Below, piece after piece: positions 31,135-41,701 of a stretch of 64,000 nucleotides of DNA (position 1 is the stretch's first letter; the number at the start of each line of letters is the position of its first letter). Position numbers and translations under genes: made by a program. Below the pieces are notes generated by a model. The model saw only the letters and a list, made by a program, of their open reading frames with translations, did no database searches and was not told the origin of the DNA. This DNA comes from Nostoc sp. LEGE 12450 (GTDB lineage Bacteria > Cyanobacteriota > Cyanobacteriia > Cyanobacteriales > Nostocaceae), in assembly GCF_015206895.1 (NCBI RefSeq), contig NZ_JADEXU010000006.1:35400-99399 (forward strand), written 5' to 3'.

Positions 31135-31743
31135 ATGTCCCGATATAGAGGGCCACGCCTCAGAATTGTCCGTCGCTTAGGCGACCTACCAGGATTAACT
31201 CGTAAAAGCGCCAGACGCGCTTACCCACCTGGTATGCATGGTCAGAACCGTAAGAAACGCTCTGAGTATGCCATCCGTCTAGAAGAAAAGCAAAAGCTCC
31301 GCTTCAACTACGGTTTGACTGAAAAGCAATTGCTCCGTTATGTGCGGAAAGCCAGACGTGTTACCGGTTCTACCGGACAAGTGCTGCTGCAATTGTTAGA
31401 AATGCGCTTGGATAATACCGTTTTCCGCTTGGGTATAGCCCCGACTATCCCAGCCGCTCGTCAATTGGTGAATCACGGTCACGTAACTGTTAATGGTCGC
31501 GTGGTGAATATTGCCAGCTACCAATGCCGTCCTGGAGAAGTAATTGCAGTCAGGGATCGGGCACAATCACGGAAGTTGGTGGAAGCTAACTTGCAATATC
31601 CCGGTTTGGCAAACCTCCCCAGTCATTTGGAGTTTGACAAAAATAAGTTGGTTGGTAAAGTCAACAGTGTTATTGAGCGCGAATGGGTGGCACTACAAGT
31701 TAATGAACTACTTGTGGTGGAATACTACTCACGACAAGCGTAA
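31135..31743 (+). CDS. rpsD: 30S ribosomal protein S4
   Basis: [24 protein letters not shown]... classic S4. Confidence 0.99.
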   Translation: MSRYRGPRLRIVRRLGDLPGLTRKSARRAYPPGMHGQNRKKRSEYAIRLEEKQKLRFNYGLTEKQLLRYVRKARRVTGSTGQVLLQLLEMRLDNTVFRLGIAPTIPAARQLVNHGHVTVNGRVVNIASYQCRPGEVIAVRDRAQSRKLVEANLQYPGLANLPSHLEFDKNKLVGKVNSVIEREWVALQVNELLVVEYYSRQA

Positions 31744-31802
31744 TAGTCATTTGTCCTTAGTCATTTGTCCTTAGTTATTTGCAAGGGACAAATGACCAAT
31801 TA

Positions 31803-32816
31803 CTATCCGCCAATTTGTGACATAGTACGAGTATATGTACCAACAATCCCAGAATCGCGCCCTTTAAAGTTAATTTCTGGCTTCATTCCAAGTAAATGCC
31901 TCACCTGTTCTTGTAATTGAGCGGTGCTAGTGCCAGAACGCAGAGCAGTTTTTAAATCTATTTGACCAGTTTCATTCAATAAACAGGGACGCAGCCAGCC
32001 ATCAGCACTCAGGCGCATCCGATTACAGCGATCGCAAAAACATTCTGACATCTGACTAATAAATCCTAGTGTCCCCTTCGCACCAGGAATTTTAAAGACA
32101 TCAGCAGGGCCAGCACCACGAACTTGAGATTCTGTCAAGCCCCAGCGATCGCGGATTTGTTGCCGTAAATCGGCTGAAGATACCCAACCGCGATCGCCAA
32201 ACAGATCCACATTACCAATAGGCATAAATTCAATAAATCGAACGTGCCACTGTTTATCAATTGTTAGGGCAGCTAAATCTAGAATTTCGTGGTCATTAAC
32301 ACCAGGAATCACCACCACATTCAGCTTCAGTGGGTCGAATCCAACGCTATGGGCAGCTTGAATGCCATGCCAAACTTGTTTCCAACGAGAACGCCCCTGA
32401 TTACCGATAATTTGATCAAAAGTGTCAGCATCAAGAGAGTCTAGACTAATATTAATTCGTCGCAGACCTGCATTGTAGAGGTTTTGTGCCATCGGAGCCA
32501 GCAAAAACCCGTTGGTGGTCATAGAGAGGTCTTGAGTTTGGGGTAAAGTTGCGATCGCACTTACCAAATCCACCACACGCGGACGCAATAAGGGTTCACC
32601 CCCTGTCAAACGAAACCGATTAAAGCCTACTGGAATAAATACCTCTTTAATTAAGGTGAGCAACTCCTCATTAGTTAATAGCTGTTGCTTGAGAATATAA
32701 TCCAGTTCTACTCCCTCTGGCATACAGTATTGACAACGGAAATTACAGCGATCTATTAAACTAATGCGGAGGTAGTCTACCTGGTTCATCGTTTTATTTT
32801 TATTCTCTCTGATCAA
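31803..32816 (-). CDS. moaA: GTP 3',8-cyclase MoaA (radical SAM)
   Basis: [24 protein letters not shown]-terminal [21 protein letters not shown]. Confidence 0.97.
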   Translation of the reverse strand: MIRENKNKTMNQVDYLRISLIDRCNFRCQYCMPEGVELDYILKQQLLTNEELLTLIKEVFIPVGFNRFRLTGGEPLLRPRVVDLVSAIATLPQTQDLSMTTNGFLLAPMAQNLYNAGLRRINISLDSLDADTFDQIIGNQGRSRWKQVWHGIQAAHSVGFDPLKLNVVVIPGVNDHEILDLAALTIDKQWHVRFIEFMPIGNVDLFGDRGWVSSADLRQQIRDRWGLTESQVRGAGPADVFKIPGAKGTLGFISQMSECFCDRCNRMRLSADGWLRPCLLNETGQIDLKTALRSGTSTAQLQEQVRHLLGMKPEINFKGRDSGIVGTYTRTMSQIGG

Positions 32817-32950
32817 TTAAAGACCTTACTGGGGTGGTTTACCCCTTCCTACTATATGTGTAGTAATTCAAAATACCGTACTCCCCCTTAAGTGATAGTC
32901 CACAGATTGTGGCATAATAAGCCGATCGCATCCACTAGTTATCATCAATC

Positions 32951-33982
32951 GTGCAAGACACCGACTCCATCAACGACCTTGCTGCTGCTTTACTACAGCC
33001 AGCAGATATCAGCTTTGAACTGCCCGATCCAGAAGATGAACAGATTCTAGAATCAGATTTTCAACAGCAACTCGAAATAGCTTGGCAGGTATGCGATCGC
33101 TTCGATTTGCAAACTGAAATCTGGCGGGGACGAATTTTACGGGCTATCCGCGACAGAGAGAAAGTGGGCGGTGATGGGCGCGGTACTGGCTTTCTGCGAT
33201 GGCTAAAAGAGCGGGAAATCAGCAAAAGTCAAGCATACTCCTGGATTCAGCTGGCCAATAGTGCCGATACTCTGATTGAAGACGGTAAACTCGACCCCAG
33301 TTCTGTGAATAACTTCAGTAAACGGGCATTTGTTGAAACCTCCAAAGCATCGCCAGAAGTGCAACAGATGGTGAGTGAAGCCGCCCAAAAAGGCGATCGC
33401 ATCACCAGGCGCGAAGTGCGCCAACTCAGCGATGAATGGACAGCCATGTCCTCAGATTTATTACCTGAATCAGTCAAGGAAAAAGCCGCAGATAACACCC
33501 TTCCGCCGCGCTACATCGCCCCATTGGTGAAGGAAATGGAAAAACTGCCAGAATCGCACCAAAAGTTTATCCAGAAAGAAATTGCTGCCAATCCTGATGT
33601 GGATACCCTAAAACAGGTAACAAGCGAAGCGCGTAACTTGGCCAAATATCTCAAAGGGGCGGCTCAAGTTCAGGCGCTAACGCAGGAAAATGTTGATATT
33701 GAAACAGCCTTAGAAGAAGCGCAGAGAGTCGGCTGTTTGAGCATTGCTGCTGATTTGGTCAATCAAGCATCGCAGATTGAACAAACGATCGCTAAACTCT
33801 ATATGACTTGGAAACGAATCGGCAATTTGGCAGATAGATTATATGTAGATACTGGCGCAAGTACACCCAACTTGCGATCGCTCCTCACTTGTTTGGAACC
33901 TCTGGGTGGTGAAATTATGGAATTGCAACTAAGTGGTGCGACTGAACACACTGTTCGTTTGCAAATTCAGGAGACGAGTTAG
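32951..33982 (+). CDS. conserved cyanobacterial hypothetical protein
   Basis: 343-aa ORF; helical, HTH-like FLRWLKEREISKSQAYSWIQLANSA. Confidence 0.7.
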   Translation: MQDTDSINDLAAALLQPADISFELPDPEDEQILESDFQQQLEIAWQVCDRFDLQTEIWRGRILRAIRDREKVGGDGRGTGFLRWLKEREISKSQAYSWIQLANSADTLIEDGKLDPSSVNNFSKRAFVETSKASPEVQQMVSEAAQKGDRITRREVRQLSDEWTAMSSDLLPESVKEKAADNTLPPRYIAPLVKEMEKLPESHQKFIQKEIAANPDVDTLKQVTSEARNLAKYLKGAAQVQALTQENVDIETALEEAQRVGCLSIAADLVNQASQIEQTIAKLYMTWKRIGNLADRLYVDTGASTPNLRSLLTCLEPLGGEIMELQLSGATEHTVRLQIQETS

Positions 33983-34084
33983 GGAATAGACAATAGGCTA
34001 ACTTTGCAGTAATTGCGATCGTAATTACTGCAAAGTTACAGAAATTAAACCTTAATTCAGAGATTGTTTAACTTGTCTCAAAGT

Positions 34085-36487
34085 CTAACGAGCAGCGCAA
34101 GATGTAGCGGTGAGTGACGAGTTATGGGGCAACGCAGTGGGTACTTGAGCAACCAAAACCACATTACCATTGGCATCCATTACCCATCCTTGGGCTTCTA
34201 CAATTTGAGTAGGTTCATTGGCAGAATTAACTTTCTGTGATTTTTCTTCTGTGTTTTGCTGCGCCTGAAGAACTGCTCTTTTCTGAATACCAGCAGCACT
34301 ATTTTTACTCTCTGGCTCTAGTGTGATCCAATCTGCCAGCACCGCATCATCAGCTATCAATGGCTGCGTGGGATCGGCTACTAGTCCACCACGCCCAGTA
34401 GCAATAAATGAACTGCTTCCTATTTTTGCACCAGAATTACAACCAGCAGCAATTTGCTGGGAAGCATCAACCAGATTTACGGGCAATTCCACTAATCCTT
34501 TGCTGGGGTCAGCATCTGGTGAGTTGATTTGTACAGTGCCATTTAATGTAGGGTCTTGCTGAGAAAATGCGGTGATGTCACTTGTTCGGAGGTTATTCGG
34601 GTTGATTGAGCCTGTTGGATCAAGCCTTTCTACGTCTGCACGGGTGCGTGGCACAAACCCAAAGATGTTTTTAGCGGTGATTGTGATTTTACCACCAGAG
34701 CCAGAGAAGGCGTTGGCAGTGATATCGTTATTTCCAAAGGGAGTGGCAACGAGGAAGCCATTAGGTGCTTTGATGGTGATATTACCACCAGTTTTATCAC
34801 CCCCTGCATTAGTGGATATTTGACTATTGCGGCGCATCAGTAATAAGTCCCGCACCTGTAGTGTAATATTACCGCCCTTACCTAACTCACTATTAGATGT
34901 GAGGTTTCCTTTGTTTTCCAGAAGAATGGAGCGAGCATTCACATTTAATTCACCTGCTGAACCCAGATTGCTTGTATTCCCTATGTAAGTTCCAAATGTT
35001 AGAATTTGACTGCTTACATTTACTTCAGCTTTGTCCCGAACAATTAATTGTCCTGTGCTAATTGTTAATTTTCCGGCATCTCCGGAACCATTAGTAGAAG
35101 CAAATAAGCCACTGGAAAAACCATTTGTTGTAGTTCCCATTAACTCTACAGACTTGGAGGCGTTGACCGTCAAATTTCCTCCTGATCCTGTGGCTATTAT
35201 AAATTCTGAGTTTTTCAATGTTCCACTAGAATCTGTTGATACCCGCCCGCCGTTTTGAATAAGCAATCTCCCAGTGTTGATTGTTAAGTCACCCGCTTTG
35301 CCAGCAGCACCGGTTGAACTAAACAATACACTAGGTCGATCAAAAGTAGTATTTGGTATAGAAAAGCTACCAATTACCTCTACGGATTCGGAGGCGTTGA
35401 CAATCAAATTTCCCCCATAACCTTCACCTATAGTAGAAGTAAATACTTGTGCGCCATTCTGAACAACTAATTTTCTGGTGTTAATCGTTAAGTCTCCGCC
35501 TTTTCCCGCACCCGTAGTCTGAGTTGTTAAGCTTACAAGATTACCAATTAATTCCACTGTCCTACCCTGCACCTGGATATTTCCACCACTTTCGCCACTG
35601 GTAGCTACCTGAGATGGAAACTCTTCATGGTCAACAGTTCGCCGGATAAGTTGAATATTCTGAAAATTCTGAACACCTTCATATCCTAAACTCCAGCCTT
35701 GGTTTGTTTGATTTAGACTCACCAGACTATTGCCAGCAACACTACCTAACTCAATTCGTCCAGATTGTGCTGTTAAATTTCCGCCATCCAGTGTTATGTC
35801 ACCGCCTACAAGTGCTAATGTTTTGCCTGGCTTTACCTGTATACCAACATTTCCATCAAGACTATTAGTTACGTTATCTGGACTCTTTGCTTGAGATTGA
35901 TTGCGGATAGAAGCCGCAACTGCTCCGAATTGTAAGCCGATGGGAACACTTACTGTTAGTAGGGGCGTAGTTTGGCTATTTGTAGTACTAAACTTAGTAC
36001 CATCAGCAAAGTTCAGACTACTTGCTGTACTCGCCACGAATGAACCACCGATGTTTAAAGAAGCATTAGGGCCAAAAACAATCCCATTGGGATTAATTAG
36101 AAACAGGTTGGCTGTGCCGTTAGCTTTCAGAATGCCATCTATATTAGAGATAGACTTACCTGTCACTCGACTGATTATGTTTTGAATATTTGTCCCGTTG
36201 TTAAAATGAACTCTGCTGTTAGTGAGTACAGAAAACTGTTCAAAGCTGTGGAACAGGTTGGTACCGCGAATTGCTCCACCATCGATTTGGTCAATAGAAT
36301 TTCCATCAATATCTAACTGGGGTGTAACAACTGAACTTTCAGACTCTAGAGTATCATCCTTTTGAATTTGGGCTAAAGCACAACTTCCACATAATAAAAG
36401 TGTCCCAGCAATTGCTAAACCACTGGCTAGGACTAACTTATAATACCAAGCGGCTGGTCTTTGATGTCTCACAGAATTTGCACTCAA
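34085..36487 (-). CDS. two-partner secretion exoprotein (filamentous haemagglutinin N-terminal domain), copy A
   Basis: TPS signature GTNLFHSFEQFSV, NIISRVTGKSISNIDGILKANGTANLFLINPNGIVFGPNASLNIGGSFVAST; TTG start. Confidence 0.95.
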   Translation of the reverse strand: MSANSVRHQRPAAWYYKLVLASGLAIAGTLLLCGSCALAQIQKDDTLESESSVVTPQLDIDGNSIDQIDGGAIRGTNLFHSFEQFSVLTNSRVHFNNGTNIQNIISRVTGKSISNIDGILKANGTANLFLINPNGIVFGPNASLNIGGSFVASTASSLNFADGTKFSTTNSQTTPLLTVSVPIGLQFGAVAASIRNQSQAKSPDNVTNSLDGNVGIQVKPGKTLALVGGDITLDGGNLTAQSGRIELGSVAGNSLVSLNQTNQGWSLGYEGVQNFQNIQLIRRTVDHEEFPSQVATSGESGGNIQVQGRTVELIGNLVSLTTQTTGAGKGGDLTINTRKLVVQNGAQVFTSTIGEGYGGNLIVNASESVEVIGSFSIPNTTFDRPSVLFSSTGAAGKAGDLTINTGRLLIQNGGRVSTDSSGTLKNSEFIIATGSGGNLTVNASKSVELMGTTTNGFSSGLFASTNGSGDAGKLTISTGQLIVRDKAEVNVSSQILTFGTYIGNTSNLGSAGELNVNARSILLENKGNLTSNSELGKGGNITLQVRDLLLMRRNSQISTNAGGDKTGGNITIKAPNGFLVATPFGNNDITANAFSGSGGKITITAKNIFGFVPRTRADVERLDPTGSINPNNLRTSDITAFSQQDPTLNGTVQINSPDADPSKGLVELPVNLVDASQQIAAGCNSGAKIGSSSFIATGRGGLVADPTQPLIADDAVLADWITLEPESKNSAAGIQKRAVLQAQQNTEEKSQKVNSANEPTQIVEAQGWVMDANGNVVLVAQVPTALPHNSSLTATSCAAR

Positions 36488-36815
36488 AAAAAGTAATTTA
36501 GTGAAATTTTATTGCCAATAATCCAAGAATGATGACAAATATTCAGTTAATAATGTTGGGTTTTCTAATACCTAAAATTCATTATGCGGATTATTTTTTT
36601 TAGAATAAAACTATTTTATTTTGCTCATTTTTGATTTGAAATGATAGTATTGCCAACTTCACAAGTGGCGACAAACTTTTTGATTGAAATCAATGGGTTA
36701 ATGACATACCTAAATATTAAGATATAATTGTTAGGATAAATCGATTAAATTTATTTTCAATTTTTTTAAAAAGTATGGCACTTCCTTAAGTTGACAATAC
36801 TATTAAAGCTAATAA

Positions 36816-37118
36816 TTAACCACAAATCATACCTTGATTAGTGATAATACAACCCTTAAGTGCAATTTTATTATGTGGTATTGCCACTGCAAAATTCTGA
36901 ACTCTCTGTTTGTCAACAATATGACTATTTTGGATTTTATCTAGGTTGACAGTACAATGAACTTCAAGGATATTCTCTCCTGATATACCATATTTTTCTA
37001 ACACATTATTTAAGTTAGAGTTCTTTATAATTTCGCGCATTTCCTGCTGAATCTCGTCTTGTATCTGCTGTAATATTTGAGCATCTATGACTGTTGGCTG
37101 TACTGTTTGAGATTCCAT
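36816..37118 (-). CDS. short peptide with conserved N-terminus (cassette A)
   Basis: 100 aa from ATG 37118 (MESQTVQPT..) with aaggag SD; homologous to 40141-40401 product; C-terminus LKGCIITNQGMICG. Confidence 0.7.
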   Translation of the reverse strand: MESQTVQPTVIDAQILQQIQDEIQQEMREIIKNSNLNNVLEKYGISGENILEVHCTVNLDKIQNSHIVDKQRVQNFAVAIPHNKIALKGCIITNQGMICG

Positions 37119-37529
37119 GAATTTTGCTCTCCTTGCAGACTGGTAGATGTGTAAACCTATTTTGCGGTGTACTAAATTAACGTGACTTAGATTAGTACAG
37201 TTTGGCGACGAATGAATCAAGGATATAGAGTCTAGAGTGGCACGACAGCATTAGGTTTCTAACGCTCTTGCGAACTCCCATGATTATGACTTCAGCTTGG
37301 CTAGTTATAATTACGCATTGTGTAATAAAACTTCATATATTTCTGCTGGATTTCCTTAAAGCATTCATGAATCTGGCTACCAACCTGACAAAGAGGCTAT
37401 ACCTTCTCTACGAGACCCTACGCGAACGGTGAGCTACACCAACGCACCACACATAATTTGAGTAGAGAGAGCGATGTCTACGACGGGCTACGCCAGCGCA
37501 CCAACAAAGATTTACAAGAATCTCAAATT

Positions 37530-39977
37530 TTAATTACCAGCGCAAGATGTAGCGATGAGTGAAGAATTATGAGGCGACGCAGTGGGTACTTGAGCAACCA
37601 AAACCACGTTCCCATTGGCATCCACTACCCATCCTTGAGCTTCCACAATTTGAGTAGGTTCATTGACAGAATTAACCTTCTGTGAGTTTTCTTCTGTGTT
37701 TCTCTGCTTGTCAACAACCACTCTCTTCTGGATACCCTCAGCACGATTCTGGCTCTCTGGAGAGAGTGCGATCCAATCTGCTAGCACCGCATCATCGGCT
37801 ATCAATGGCTCCGTAGGATTGGGCGCTATTCCTCCACGCCCAGTTGTAATAAATGAACTTCTGGCTATTTTTCCACCAGAATTACAACCAGCAACAATTT
37901 GTTGGGAAGCATCAACCAAATTTACAGGCAACTCCACTAATCCTTGACTAGGATCAACATCTGGTGAGTTGATTCGTACCGTGCCATTTAATGAAGGGTT
38001 TTGCTGAGAAAACGCCGTGATGTCACTTGTTCGCAGGTTATTCGGATTGATTTCTTCTCGATCGAGTTTTTCTACATCTGCACGAGTGCGCGGTACAAAT
38101 CCAAAAATGTTCTTAGCGGTGATTGTGATTTTACCACCAGAGTCAGAGAAGGCATTGGCAGTGATATCGTTATTTCCCAAGGGAGTAGCGACGATAAAAC
38201 CATTAGGTGCATTGATGATGATATTACCGCCATCTCCAACAAGCCCTGTCGTACCGGCGTTAGTGGTTATTTGACTTTCGCGGCGCATCAATAATAAATT
38301 CTGCACCTGTAGGGTAATATTCCCGCCTTTACCTGAATCACTATTAGATGTGAGTTTTCCTCTGTTGTCCAGAAGTATGGAGCGAGCGGTTATATTCAAA
38401 TTGCCTGCTTTACCTAGATTATTCGGATCTCCGATATAGATTACATCTTTTCGAGCTTGGCTGTTCACAGTTATTGCAGCCCCATCCTTGATAATCAATT
38501 GCCCTGTAGTTAGGGTCAAGTTTCCGCCATCTCCAGGCCCTTGAGTCCCAGAAAACAAGCTACTGAGCTTAGAACCATTTGGTGAAGTTCCAATTAGTTC
38601 TACCGACTCGGAAGCGTTCACCGTCAAGTTTCCTGCATTTCCTGTAGCTGGTGTAAGTTGGTTAGGGATAAACCTGTATATACCCTCAGAGCTTGTTGAT
38701 ATTCTTGCTCCTCCTTCGATACGCAATTTTCCAGTATTAATTGTGATGTTGCCAGCGTTTTTATCGCCAGAAGTTGCACTAAATAATCCACTGGATATTA
38801 AATCACTACCATCTCGAAATAGAGGGATGTTAGTGCCGCTAATTAGTTCCACGGAATCTGAAGCGTTTATGGTCAATTGCCCCTGCAATTGGGCTCCACT
38901 TTTGACCACCAACTTCTTAGTATTGACATTGATGTTTCCAGAGTTTGCGTTGGAGAAACTCTGAGTAAACAGTTGCGAATCTTGTTCAATTACTACAGAA
39001 TCTGATGCGTTCACTGTCAAATTCCCTCCTGATTGCACTTCAAAGGGATTAACTAGAATTAGGAAACTGCCAGCTACCCGCACAAGCTTGCCTTGCAGCT
39101 GGATATTGCTGCCACTCTCTCCATGAGTATCTACGGTAGATCGAATTTTATTTAACTTGATTATTTCGATATTCTGGAAATTTTGAATACCTTCATATCC
39201 AAATGTCCAACCTTGGTTTGTCGGACTTAAACTGACCAGACTATTACCAGCGACGCTTCCTAACTCAACTCTTCCGTCTTTTGCAGTTATATTTCCCCCC
39301 TCTAACGTTATATCACCGCCTATAAGTGCCAAAGTTTTGCCTTGCTGCACCTGTAGACCAACACCTTGCCTAAAGATATTAACTGCGCCATCTGGTTTGG
39401 CTTGGGATTGATTACGGATGGGAGCCGCAGTTGCTCCAAATTGTAAGCCAATAGGAACGCTTAGTGTCAGTAGAGGTGTAGTTTGAGGAGATGTAGCACT
39501 AAACTTTGTACCATCAGCAAAGTTCAAGCTACTCGCCGTACTTGCTAGAAATGAACCACCAATATTTAAAGAAGCATTGGGCCCAAAAATAATGCCGTTA
39601 GGGTTAATCAGAAAGAGGTTAGCTGTGCCGTTAGCTTTCAGAATGCCATCTATCTTAGAAATCGAATTACCCGTCACCCGACTGATAATGTTCTGAATAT
39701 CTATTGCATTGTTAAAATAGGCTGTCCTTTCCGCAGAGACAGAAAACTGTTCAAAGCTGTGAAACAAGTTTGTTCCACGAACTGCCCCACCATCAATCTG
39801 GTCTATAAGCTGACCATCGATTAGCTTTGGTGTAATGATTGAACTTTCAGATCCAAGTGTGCCATCTTTTTGTATTTGGGCTAAGGCAAAACTCTCAAAG
39901 AAAGTGAGTACTCCAGCAATTGCTAATGTACTCACTATCCCTAACTCCCAGTACCAACTACTTCGGTATCGAGACAT
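37530..39977 (-). CDS. two-partner secretion exoprotein, copy B (paralogue of 34085-36487)
   Basis: Same TPS domain and nearly identical C-terminal region (QIVEAQGWVVDANGNVVLVAQVPTA). Confidence 0.95.
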   Translation of the reverse strand: MSRYRSSWYWELGIVSTLAIAGVLTFFESFALAQIQKDGTLGSESSIITPKLIDGQLIDQIDGGAVRGTNLFHSFEQFSVSAERTAYFNNAIDIQNIISRVTGNSISKIDGILKANGTANLFLINPNGIIFGPNASLNIGGSFLASTASSLNFADGTKFSATSPQTTPLLTLSVPIGLQFGATAAPIRNQSQAKPDGAVNIFRQGVGLQVQQGKTLALIGGDITLEGGNITAKDGRVELGSVAGNSLVSLSPTNQGWTFGYEGIQNFQNIEIIKLNKIRSTVDTHGESGSNIQLQGKLVRVAGSFLILVNPFEVQSGGNLTVNASDSVVIEQDSQLFTQSFSNANSGNINVNTKKLVVKSGAQLQGQLTINASDSVELISGTNIPLFRDGSDLISSGLFSATSGDKNAGNITINTGKLRIEGGARISTSSEGIYRFIPNQLTPATGNAGNLTVNASESVELIGTSPNGSKLSSLFSGTQGPGDGGNLTLTTGQLIIKDGAAITVNSQARKDVIYIGDPNNLGKAGNLNITARSILLDNRGKLTSNSDSGKGGNITLQVQNLLLMRRESQITTNAGTTGLVGDGGNIIINAPNGFIVATPLGNNDITANAFSDSGGKITITAKNIFGFVPRTRADVEKLDREEINPNNLRTSDITAFSQQNPSLNGTVRINSPDVDPSQGLVELPVNLVDASQQIVAGCNSGGKIARSSFITTGRGGIAPNPTEPLIADDAVLADWIALSPESQNRAEGIQKRVVVDKQRNTEENSQKVNSVNEPTQIVEAQGWVVDANGNVVLVAQVPTASPHNSSLIATSCAGN

Positions 39978-40140
39978 GACAAACTTGCACCCAAAAAATA
40001 AAAGTATATTGAAATACTGCTCCTTGCTAATTAGGTCTGGTGATACTTGGGATTATCTTTGTTACCTAACTAGTAAATGCAAAGTTCAGCATTTTTATAC
40101 TTACTAGAATAAACTCTTTGCAGTGCGAAGACTAAATTAT

Positions 40141-40401
40141 TTAGCAGTTACAGCCAAGAGGGTTTCCAGTTGGGCAAGGGACACACCATGAGTCTTGCAC
40201 TACCAAAATTTCCTGCTCATCAACTGCATCACCAGATTTGATTTTATTTGGGTCAATATTGAACTGCCACTGAACTGTCAAAGCTCTAGCATCTGGTACC
40301 CCATACTTTTCAAGCACGCTGTATAAGCTAGCATTATTAACGCTTTCAAGCAGTTTCTGTTGAACTTCGTCTTTTAACTGCTGTAATGTTTCAGGGTTCA
40401 T
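40141..40401 (-). CDS. short peptide with Cys-rich C-terminus (cassette B)
   Basis: 86 aa; ends VVQDSWCVPCPTGNPLGCNC; N-terminus LQQLKDEVQQKLLESVNNASLYSVLEKYGV matches cassette A peptide. Confidence 0.75.
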   Translation of the reverse strand: MNPETLQQLKDEVQQKLLESVNNASLYSVLEKYGVPDARALTVQWQFNIDPNKIKSGDAVDEQEILVVQDSWCVPCPTGNPLGCNC

Positions 40402-40693
40402 AACTGTTTTCGTTTCTTACAAGATGTGTCTAATTACAGCTTTACTAGTAAGAATTACGTTTAATGTTACAAAACTTCATGTTTTACTGCCGGATGTACT
40501 TCAAGCATTGATGAACATGAGAGCGTACAACTTTGGCTACTTTTCTATTTAGGTACTGAGTATGACAGAAAGCATCCCTTTACTGCGGAACGCTATACGT
40601 AGCTTACTTAAGAGAAGAAGTACAGTAAGTTATGCCAATGCACCAACAGGTTAAACATAAGATGGGCTTCCACTCGCCGCCAGCCTCCCCTAC

Positions 40694-41521
40694 TCAATTC
40701 TTAATTCCCGTCGCAGCAATACCCTGAATAAACTGACGCTGACCAATAAAAAATAATACCATTACTGGAACTGTCGCTATTGTCACCGCCGCCATCATCA
40801 AGGGCCAATTATTCGTAAATTGCTCTTGAAACTCTGCCAACGCCAATTGCACCGTCCTTAATTCTGGTCGTGTCGTAAACACCAGAGGCTTAAACAAATC
40901 ATTCCATTCGCCGATGAAGGTGAACAAAAACAGGGTTACTAAGGCCGGACGGGCTAAAGGTAACATCACCCGCCACAAAATTTGTAGTCGGTTCGCCCCA
41001 TCTATGGCTGCGGCTTCTTCTAACTCTACGGGAATTGTCTGGAAATACTGACGTAATAAGAAAATCCCAAACCCATTGACAGCAGTGGGTAAAATGAGCG
41101 CCCAGTATGTATTTATCAGGTGTCCCCACTTCAAAACCAAAAAGATGGGAATCACCAATAACTGAAAGGGAATCACCAAAGTTGCTAAAACAACCAATAG
41201 CAGTGCTTGCCGTCCCCGAAACTTCAGCCGTGCTAAGGCGTAACCAGCCAAAGCAGAAGTGACAATCTGAAACGCCGTCACAGCGATCGCTACCAAGGTA
41301 GAATTAGCAAACGCCAGCAAAAATTTTCCCTGTTGCCATGCAACGCGGTAATTAGCTAAAGACCAGTTATTTTTAGACAAATTTTCTGGGCTGGCGGCTG
41401 TCGATGCAAAGGAGGTGAGAAAAACCACAAAAAGCGGTAGTAAAACGATAAATGCCCCTAGCAGTAAGATTACTAGGCTCAAAAAATCACCAGATTTCAG
41501 ATTCGGGTTTGGTTTAGACAT
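40694..41521 (-). CDS. carbohydrate ABC transporter permease (MalG-like)
   Basis: 275 aa; EAA-like motif EEAAAIDGANRLQILWRVMLPLARPAL. Confidence 0.93.
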   Translation of the reverse strand: MSKPNPNLKSGDFLSLVILLLGAFIVLLPLFVVFLTSFASTAASPENLSKNNWSLANYRVAWQQGKFLLAFANSTLVAIAVTAFQIVTSALAGYALARLKFRGRQALLLVVLATLVIPFQLLVIPIFLVLKWGHLINTYWALILPTAVNGFGIFLLRQYFQTIPVELEEAAAIDGANRLQILWRVMLPLARPALVTLFLFTFIGEWNDLFKPLVFTTRPELRTVQLALAEFQEQFTNNWPLMMAAVTIATVPVMVLFFIGQRQFIQGIAATGIKN

Positions 41522-41701
41522 AACTTGAGCCGCAAAGCATTTATTTCGCTAGTACTAGAGCATTGCCCCCAGCAACCATTAATCTATAAACATAGTCTAC
41601 TTGTTAAGTTAAATTAAACCACAGAGATTGTTACCCTCAGTTCATAGGGTAAATTGAATCCTGGTGTCAAATAATTCAGGTTTACAGGAGTAAACATAAC
41701 C

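Noticed and set aside
31803-32816. Radical SAM gene as maturase for the short peptides
   Set aside because: Sequence is clearly MoaA with both Fe-S motifs; it is a cofactor biosynthesis gene
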